Assembly: GCA_937942115.1 (NCBI GenBank)
Contig: CALDFY010000082.1
Location: forward strand, 1 to 11,725
Origin: an uncultured Anaerolineae bacterium
GTDB taxonomy: Bacteria; Chloroflexota; Anaerolineae; B4-G1; DUEL01
Direction: 5' to 3'
Length of the DNA stretch: 11,725 nucleotides
Below are positions 7,570 through 11,725 of this stretch, one piece after another; within the stretch, counting starts at the first letter, position 1; each line of letters begins with the position of its first letter. The translations under genes were made by a program, and so were the position numbers. The notes below the pieces were generated by a model that worked only from the letters and a program-made list of their open reading frames with translations, was not told the origin of the DNA and made no database searches.

Positions 7570-9297
7570 CTACCCGGCCGTCCTCACCGGCTCGTAATCC
7601 GCCACTTCGTGGTCGTAGAGGATGGTGTAGCGGTAGCCCTGCTCGGTGAGGAACAGTTGACGGTTGGCCGCGAACTCCTGGTCATTGGTGTCCTTGGTGA
7701 CCAGGGTGTAGAAATGGGCCAGGAGCCCCTCCCGTTTGGGGCGCAGGATGCGGCCCAGGCGCTGGGCCTCCTCCTGACGGCTGCCGAAGGTGCCGCTGAT
7801 CTGAATCATCACGTTGGCATCGGGCAGATCAATGGCAAAGTTTCCCACTTTGGAGATAATCAGCCGGGGGATTTTCCCCTCCCGGAATTGCTGAAACAGT
7901 TTGCGTCGCTCGTGGACCGAGGTCTCACCGGTGATGATGGGATAGCCGTACCGCTGCTGCACCTGCTGAAGTTGTTCCAGGTACATCCCGATGATGAGAA
8001 TTCGGTCATCGGGATGTTTGGCCAGCAATTGGTCCAGCACTTCCAGTTTGCGCGGGTTCTCGGCGGCCACCCGGTATTTCTGATGCCTCTCGGCGAGGGC
8101 GTACTCCATCCGCAGGTCGGGGGGCAGGGGGATGCGGATTTCCGTCACCTCCGCCGGGGCGATCCAGCCCTGCTTCTCCAGTTCTTTCCAGGGGACGTCG
8201 TACTTCTTGGGGCCGATCAGGGAGAAGACGTCCGCCTCCCGGCCATCTTCGCGCACCAGGGTGGCCGTGAGCCCCAGCCGGCGGCGGGCCTGGATTTCGG
8301 CGGTGATGCGAAAGACAGGCGCTGGCAGCAGATGCACCTCGTCGTAGATGATCAGCCCCCAATTCCGCTCGTTGAACAGCGCCAGATGGGGGAACTCCTC
8401 CAGTGTCGGCAGCCCCTCCTTCGCCCCCCGGCGGCGGTAGGTCATCGTCTGGTAGGTGGAGATGGTCACCGGCCGGATTTGCTTGCGCAGGCCGGTGTAT
8501 TCGCCAATCTGGTCCTCGGTCAGCGTCGTCTTATCCAGCAACTCGTCTATCCACTGCCGGGCCGCAACGGTGTTGGTGGTGAGGATCAGGGTGCTGCATT
8601 GCATCCGCTCCATCACGGCCACACCGACAATGGTCTTGCCAGCGCCGCAGGGCAGCACGATGACGCCGGAGCCGCCCCGCGGCGAGCCGTTGGCGTAAAA
8701 GATTTCGGCCGCCTCCCGCTGGTACCGACGCACCGTGAAGGGCTTCCCGCCGAGCGTCTCCGTCCGCAGGCGGAATCTGAGCGGCTCGCCGTCCACGTAA
8801 CCCGCCAGGTCCTCCGCCGGGTAGCCGATGTTCACCAGGGCTTGCTTGATATGCCCCCGCCGGGCGGGGTTGACCTTCAGGGTCTGCGGGTCTATCTGGG
8901 CAATGATGTAGGGGATCAGCAATTTGTGGCGGGCCACCTCCGCGATCAGTGCCCGGTCATCGGAGACCAGCAGCAGGTCGCCATCGCGCTGGATCAGTTT
9001 CACCCGACCGTAGCGGGAGATATATTCTATAATATCCACCCGCACGTTGTCCGGGATCGGGTACTTGCTGTAGCGTTCCAGCCCTTCCAGGATGGCCGCT
9101 GCAGTCATGCCGGCCGAGGCGGCGTTCCAGAGGGAGAGGGGAGTAATGCGGTAGGTGTGGACGTACTCCGGGCTCTTCTCCAGTTCGGCGAAACGCGCCA
9201 GCACATCGCGCGCGTCCTGGTAGAACTCGTTATCCACCTCCAGGAGGACGCTCTTATCTCCCTGGACAATGATGGGATTTCGGGGATTGTAACTCAT
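7570..9297 (-). CDS. xpb: XPB/ERCC3-type SF2 DNA helicase (3'-5' translocase)
   Basis: This 575-aa protein is close in size to other bacterial XPB proteins. The N-terminal module (about 8-160: PIIVQGDKSVLLEV, YRITPLSLWNAASAG, closing QALVNIGYP) is the XPB/Ssl2 N-terminal domain. The helicase core follows, with a RYQ entry motif (191-193), Walker A PCGAGKT (216-222), DEVH box (319-322), TAT motif III (344-346) and the XPB-specific RED motif (349-351). Motif VI is QRLGR (512-516) and the conserved C-terminal segment LVTKDTNDQEFAANRQLFL lies at 532-550. XPB proteins use ATP to open DNA; in TFIIH they serve transcription initiation and nucleotide excision repair, and archaeal XPB pairs with the nuclease Bax1. 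All key ATPase residues are present, so it should be active. The ATG at 9297 has GAGGT right against it, a poor spacing. It is the first gene of the block, about 400 bp downstream of the inverted repeat copy at 9695-9793. No clear sigma-70 promoter was recognised upstream. Confidence 0.96.
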   Translation of the reverse strand: MSYNPRNPIIVQGDKSVLLEVDNEFYQDARDVLARFAELEKSPEYVHTYRITPLSLWNAASAGMTAAAILEGLERYSKYPIPDNVRVDIIEYISRYGRVKLIQRDGDLLLVSDDRALIAEVARHKLLIPYIIAQIDPQTLKVNPARRGHIKQALVNIGYPAEDLAGYVDGEPLRFRLRTETLGGKPFTVRRYQREAAEIFYANGSPRGGSGVIVLPCGAGKTIVGVAVMERMQCSTLILTTNTVAARQWIDELLDKTTLTEDQIGEYTGLRKQIRPVTISTYQTMTYRRRGAKEGLPTLEEFPHLALFNERNWGLIIYDEVHLLPAPVFRITAEIQARRRLGLTATLVREDGREADVFSLIGPKKYDVPWKELEKQGWIAPAEVTEIRIPLPPDLRMEYALAERHQKYRVAAENPRKLEVLDQLLAKHPDDRILIIGMYLEQLQQVQQRYGYPIITGETSVHERRKLFQQFREGKIPRLIISKVGNFAIDLPDANVMIQISGTFGSRQEEAQRLGRILRPKREGLLAHFYTLVTKDTNDQEFAANRQLFLTEQGYRYTILYDHEVADYEPVRTAG

Positions 9298-9694
9298 ACC
9301 TCAACAGCATTGCGTGGCAAGGAAATGAAAATACCGGTCTGGAGTCTGGCGATTCCTGGAAACGGGCAAAAATCTCCCCCAGGGACACAGATTTCCGCAG
9401 GCTTCGCCCGCAGGGTAGGTCTGCAGGACATCGTGGCGACGCTCTAACGGGTGCAAGAACCCCCAGATGCAGACAGCCTTTCCAGGCTGTCCCCAAATAT
9501 GGCAGGCTGAAAGCCCGCCCTACGTCTGACCACAATTCTACTAATGGAGTGCTCCCCCGGGTCATAATCTTAACGCAAAACCCGGCTTTCAGCAAGTGCG
9601 CGGAACTGTGGGCGACATTGGGGCGTCTTATTTTTACGGACACAAAGACGCCAAAGTTTGTGCTCCGGGCTACCTGACACTTTTCAGATAGGAC
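9298..9694. other. ~400-bp intergenic region upstream of the helicase operon, no gene supported
   Basis: This stretch must contain the promoter and leader of the minus-strand helicase block, but I could not pick -35/-10 boxes with confidence. It holds several hairpins: 9397-9411 (GCAGGC TTC GCCCGC, one mismatch), 9472-9491, 9501-9519, and an inverted pair CCGGGT/ACCCGG at 9557-9562 and 9580-9585. Around 9637-9655 lies ACGGACACAAAGACGCCAAA, text of a kind common in dispersed intergenic repeats. A 129-codon minus-strand frame overlapping the helicase start crosses these repeats and resembles no protein family, so I do not call it. Confidence 0.6.
9472..9519. repeat. Two adjacent small hairpins (REP-like)
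   Basis: GACAGCCT (9472-9479) and AGGCTGTC (9484-9491) pair perfectly around TTCC. GGCAGGCT (9501-9508) and AGCCCGCC (9512-9519) pair with one mismatch around GAA. The second hairpin has the CTGA apex also seen in the three hairpins at 10133-10204. Neither is followed by a T-run, so they look like dispersed intergenic hairpins rather than terminators. Confidence 0.65.
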
Positions 9695-9793
9695 GTAACT
9701 GCCTGCGCCAGGGGCTAAAAGCCCAATGGCCCTAACTGTTTCGGCGCGCTGGCCTCACCCCTCCCCTCTCCCAAACTTCGTTTGGGAGAGGGG
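9695..9793 (-). repeat. Right copy of the ~100-bp dispersed repeat, inverted relative to 35-146
   Basis: Read on the minus strand this matches 35-146: the perfect 14-bp hairpin (9763-9776 with 9780-9793, loop TTC), GGGGTGAGGCCAGCGCGCCG, then GGGCTTTTAGCCCCTGGCG and a degenerate tail. It lacks the extra G-run unit of the left copy. Together the two copies enclose fdhD and all four helicase-block genes (about 9.5 kb). No transposase lies between them, so a composite transposon is not shown. Confidence 0.8.
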
Positions 9794-9800
9794 CCGGGGG

Positions 9801-10050
9801 CATATGCGTTAACTTAAGGGGCTGCGCCAGTTGGGTCGCCGCCTCGGGCGCTGACTGAAGCCAGCCTCTTTGGGCCTTCGGCCGGGTTCCTTCACTTCGT
9901 TCGCAACAAGGTCGGCCTTCGCCGACCTCCTGAGAAGGGCGTCAACGCAGGTTGACGCCCGGCGCGAAGCGTCCAGGGAGGCCGATTTCCAATCGGCGCC
10001 CAGGGGGCGGGAAGCGGAGAGCCGAAGCCAGCCTTAAGTTAACGCTTATG
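9801..10050. mobile_element. 250-bp non-coding element with 19-bp terminal inverted repeats (MITE-like)
   Basis: The left end, 9801-9819 (CATATGCGTTAACTTAAGG), and the right end, 10032-10050, are inverted copies with one mismatch. The interior is a chain of perfect hairpins: 9909-9928 (AGGTCGGC arms), 9937-9960 (GGGCGTCAAC arms, 10 bp) and 9981-9997 (GCCGATT arms). There is no open frame of note. The right end and about 100 bp of interior recur in opposite orientation at 11589-11725, which shows the element is multicopy. I found no clear target-site duplication because both flanks are C- or G-runs. Size, terminal repeats and lack of genes fit a miniature inverted-repeat element moved in trans. 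A structured non-mobile repeat remains possible. Confidence 0.75.
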
Positions 10051-10055
10051 CTCTT

Positions 10056-10108
10056 CCCCCCTCCCCCAAGCGCCGCGATGGGGGAGGGGGGATAAAGGGG
10101 GGTGGGGG
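10056..10108. repeat. C-run/G-run hairpin and G-quadruplex candidate
   Basis: CCCCCCTCCCCC (10056-10067) and GGGGGAGGGGGG (10080-10091) form a perfect 12-bp inverted repeat around a 12-nt loop. The G side continues with two further runs (10097-10102 and 10104-10108), giving four or more tracts of five or six G on the plus strand, which could fold as a quadruplex. It directly abuts the right end of the 250-bp element. It resembles the G-run text at 1-88 in kind but not in exact sequence. Confidence 0.7.
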
Positions 10109-10132
10109 CAAATGTTCGCACTATTGGGCGAA

Positions 10133-10204
10133 AAGCCCCTTTCAGGGGCTTCCGGATAGCCCGTCAGGGCTTTGGTATCTGAGCCTGCCGCTTCAGCGGC
10201 GGGC
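10133..10204. repeat. Cluster of three consecutive hairpins with CTGA apices
   Basis: Three stems follow one another. The first is 10133-10140 with 10144-10151 (AAGCCCCT arms, perfect, 8 bp). The second is 10158-10162 with 10167-10171 (AGCCC/GGGCT). The third is 10183-10192 with 10195-10204 (GCCTGCCGCT arms, one mismatch). On the minus strand every apex contains CTGA although the stem sequences differ. No T-run follows any of them. They look like short intergenic repeats evolving by compensatory change. Confidence 0.65.
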
Positions 10205-10370
10205 GGAAATGGGCATCCCAGCCATCAAGGTAGGTAGTTGCTGATTTTCTTTGTGCCTTTGTGTCTTGGTGTGAGAACGAAAGGGAGATTTTTCCGCGTT
10301 TTCCGCGCTCGTCCGCGTCCCGTTTCCCAAATTGTCGGGCGGTCGGTTTGAAACCATTCGGGTCTGATAC
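10205..10370. other. Leader region of the lipoprotein gene with dispersed low-complexity text
   Basis: This holds CTTTGTGCCTTTGTGTCTTG (from 10249), then three TCCGCG words at 10293, 10302 and 10312, about 9-10 nt apart. Both resemble short repeats scattered between genes in many bacterial genomes. TTGAAA at 10348-10353 could be a -35 box, but no -10 box sits at the right distance, so no promoter is called. No gene is supported here. Confidence 0.5.
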
Positions 10371-10375
10371 GGAGG
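10371..10375 (+). promoter_or_regulatory. Ribosome binding site of the lipoprotein gene
   Basis: GGAGG with a 7-nt spacer (GAGAAAA) to the ATG at 10383. This is the strongest ribosome site in the window. It fixes the start that gives a proper lipoprotein signal peptide. Confidence 0.85.
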
Positions 10376-10382
10376 GAGAAAA

Positions 10383-11465
10383 ATGAAAACCGCAATTCCC
10401 ATTCTGGCGTTGCTGATGGTGCTGGCCGCATGTGCCCCGAAGCCGTTCGCCAGTCCCCTGACCTCGCCCTCCGCCCCGCCGACCCCACCCCCGTCGCCGG
10501 CCGTTGGGGAGGAGATCACCCCTATCGGGGCCATTCTGGCCGACCCGGTGGCCTACCGGGGGCGGGAGGTGACCGTCATCGCGTACTACCGGGGGTGGGA
10601 CCTGCTGGGGGAGGCCGGGACGGGCCCGCCCCGCACCCGCAGCGACATCGCCGTCGCCGACGCGACCGGGGCCATCTACATCGCGCCCGCCGGGGAGGAG
10701 GCCATGAGCGGCCTCCCGCCGCTCCTCCCCTCCCAGGTGGAATCCACCGAGACGCTGCTCCGTCTGCACGGGAGGGTTGAGATGACCGAGAACGGTCAGC
10801 CGTATCTCCTGGTCACGAAGATGGAAGAGGTGAAAGGACTGCCCGCCCGGGTCGTCTTGCGGGTTCACCGAACCGGTGGCTTCGCCGGGATGAACGAGGA
10901 ACTGATGGCCCTCTCCGACGGCACGCTCTACTACCTGAACCGAAAAACCCGCACCCATGTCCGCTGGAAAGCCGACCCCGCTCAGGTCATCCAGGCGGTA
11001 GAAGGGCTGCGCCCGTTCCTGGATAAGGAGGTGGGCACGCAGGTCCCGGATGGCTTTGCCTACTCTATCACCGTCCAGGACGGGGAGCAGGTGAGGACGG
11101 CCGTCTTCTACGAGGGGAAGTTGCCCGAAGATGCGGGCCGGGCGCTGGCGCCGATTCTGGACTGGTTCGGCGAGGCGATAGACCGGGTCGTCCGCCCCAC
11201 CCCCACCCCAGGGCCGTACCCCGGCGCGGTGATGGCTGCGATCCGGCGGCTGGCGGAGGACCGGGACATCTCGCCCGAAGAGATCGCGGTGGCTTCGTGG
11301 GAACCGGTGGACTGGCCGGATACCAGTCTGGGATGTCCGGAGCCGGGGATGATGTACGCGCAGGTCATCGTTCCGGGCTATCTGGTCGTGCTGGAGGTGC
11401 ACGGAGACCTGTACCGCGCCCACACCGACCGGACGGGGGAGCGGGTGGTCTTCTGCCTGCCCTGA
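10383..11465 (+). CDS. Three-domain secreted lipoprotein with an emfourin-like middle domain
   Basis: A 360-aa protein. A short signal peptide ends in the lipobox LAAC (14-17), so Cys17 should be lipidated and the protein anchored outside the cytoplasmic membrane. A Pro/Ser/Thr-rich linker (18-41) follows. Residues about 44-150 look like an OB-fold-type beta domain (DPVAYRGREVTVIAYYRG, later LRLHGRVEMTENGQPYLLV). Residues about 155-268 begin VVLRVHRTGGFAGM and resemble the emfourin family, whose founding member inhibits the metalloprotease protealysin. A second linker (PTPTPGPYP, 272-280) leads to a C-terminal domain (about 281-358) with WPDTSLGCPEPGMMYAQVIVPGY, a small domain I recall from secreted proteins of unknown function. 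Cys318 and Cys358 could form a disulfide. It stands alone, with a strong ribosome site, its own terminator, and copies of the inverted-repeat element on both sides. No protease gene is adjacent. The inhibitor role is inference from one motif; the lipoprotein call is firm. Confidence 0.85.
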   Translation: MKTAIPILALLMVLAACAPKPFASPLTSPSAPPTPPPSPAVGEEITPIGAILADPVAYRGREVTVIAYYRGWDLLGEAGTGPPRTRSDIAVADATGAIYIAPAGEEAMSGLPPLLPSQVESTETLLRLHGRVEMTENGQPYLLVTKMEEVKGLPARVVLRVHRTGGFAGMNEELMALSDGTLYYLNRKTRTHVRWKADPAQVIQAVEGLRPFLDKEVGTQVPDGFAYSITVQDGEQVRTAVFYEGKLPEDAGRALAPILDWFGEAIDRVVRPTPTPGPYPGAVMAAIRRLAEDRDISPEEIAVASWEPVDWPDTSLGCPEPGMMYAQVIVPGYLVVLEVHGDLYRAHTDRTGERVVFCLP

Positions 11466-11500
11466 GCGACGGCGAAAGGCCGGGACCGCTTCTCAGCCCG

Positions 11501-11544
11501 AAACGTGCCGGGCACGGTTGACGGTGCCCGGCACGTTTGGTTTT
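11501..11544 (+). terminator. Rho-independent terminator of the lipoprotein gene
   Basis: AAACGTGCCGGGCAC (11501-11515) pairs perfectly with 11524-11538 over 15 bp around an 8-nt loop. The right arm ends in TTT, then GG and TTTT (11541-11544). It starts 35 bp after the stop codon. The AAA before the left arm means it may also work on the opposite strand. Confidence 0.85.
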
Positions 11545-11559
11545 GCAAGATGGGGATGG

Positions 11560-11588
11560 TTCTCTACCCTCACCCCACCCCCTGCCCC
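11560..11588. repeat. C-run dispersed repeat fragment
   Basis: CTCTACCCTCACCCCACCCC and CTGCCCC immediately precede the second inverted-repeat element. The same kind of C-run text (or its complement) borders the other repeats in the window, at 9757-9800 and 10051-10067. It appears to be the sequence context in which these elements sit. Confidence 0.5.
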
Positions 11589-11725
11589 CATAAGCGTTAA
11601 CTTAAGGCTGGCTTCGGCTCTCCGCTTCCCGCCGCCTCGGGCGCCGATGGGAAATCGGCCTCCCCTGGGGGCAACCGCGAGGGTTGCCCCTACGCTTTGC
11701 GCCGGGCGTCAACCTGCGTTGACGC
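11589..11725. mobile_element. Second copy of the MITE-like element, inverted and cut by the window end
   Basis: It starts with CATAAGCGTTAACTTAAGG (11589-11607), identical to the inverted right end of the 250-bp element. It then follows that element's reverse complement closely for the first 44 bases and on through AATCGGCCTCC and GCGCCGGGCGTCAACCTGCG. It differs by an extra segment of about 24 nt at roughly 11668-11691. That segment is itself a perfect 9-bp hairpin (GGGGCAACC arms). The window ends before the far terminal repeat. The two copies face each other around the lipoprotein gene. Confidence 0.75.

Noticed and set aside
954..9297. Known anti-phage system such as DISARM or BREX
   Set aside because: No methyltransferase, PglZ, Lon-like protease or phospholipase-D gene is present; an XPB helicase alone does not support such a call.
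7315..9447. Open frame of 710 codons antisense to the XPB gene
   Set aside because: The minus strand encodes an XPB helicase with every motif in place; the plus-strand frame is its mirror.
9254..9643. Minus-strand frame of 129 codons overlapping the helicase start
   Set aside because: It runs through intergenic hairpins and repeat text, has no family likeness, and overlaps the well-supported XPB N-terminus.
10164..11423. Open frame of 419 codons antisense to the lipoprotein gene
   Set aside because: It covers the plus-strand gene that has a strong ribosome site, lipobox and terminator. The part beyond that gene is repeat-derived.

Overview
The window is GC-rich (roughly two thirds G+C by eye) and looks like a piece of a free-living bacterial chromosome. 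It is most likely from the Chloroflexota (Anaerolineae-like). The reasons are a bacterial XPB helicase with helicase-associated partner proteins, a proline-rich lipoprotein of a style common in that phylum, and intergenic spaces filled with short GC-rich hairpins and C/G-run repeats. The taxonomic guess is an inference; no rRNA or other marker is present.

Layout. Positions 1-168 hold a tandem G-run repeat and a copy of a roughly 100-bp dispersed repeat. Next comes fdhD (169-930, +), the sulfurtransferase that activates formate dehydrogenase. It converges, with only 23 bp between the stop codons, on a four-gene minus-strand block. In transcription order that block is the XPB-type SF2 helicase (9297-7570), protein C (7548-5719), SWIM zinc-finger protein B (5592-3262) and protein A (3278-954). 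A second, inverted copy of the 100-bp repeat lies at 9695-9793, so fdhD plus the helicase block is bracketed by inverted repeats. A 250-bp element with 19-bp terminal inverted repeats (9801-10050) follows, then a run of hairpins, then a three-domain lipoprotein gene (10383-11465, +) with a strong terminator. A second copy of the terminal-inverted-repeat element starts at 11589 and runs off the window end.

How the genes work together. Proteins A, B and C share the same order of parts. Each carries a module that matches, by eye, the N-terminal domain of the XPB protein encoded beside them (Pfam Helicase_C_3, the XPB/Ssl2 N-terminal domain); protein A has two copies. In eukaryotic TFIIH the p52/Tfb2 subunit binds XPB through a domain resembling the XPB N-terminus, and in archaea XPB works with Bax1. 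I therefore infer that A, B and C are XPB partner subunits forming a bacterial DNA-opening complex. No nuclease is visible in the cluster. Whether it serves repair, transcription-linked processes or defence cannot be told from sequence. fdhD and the lipoprotein look functionally unrelated to it.
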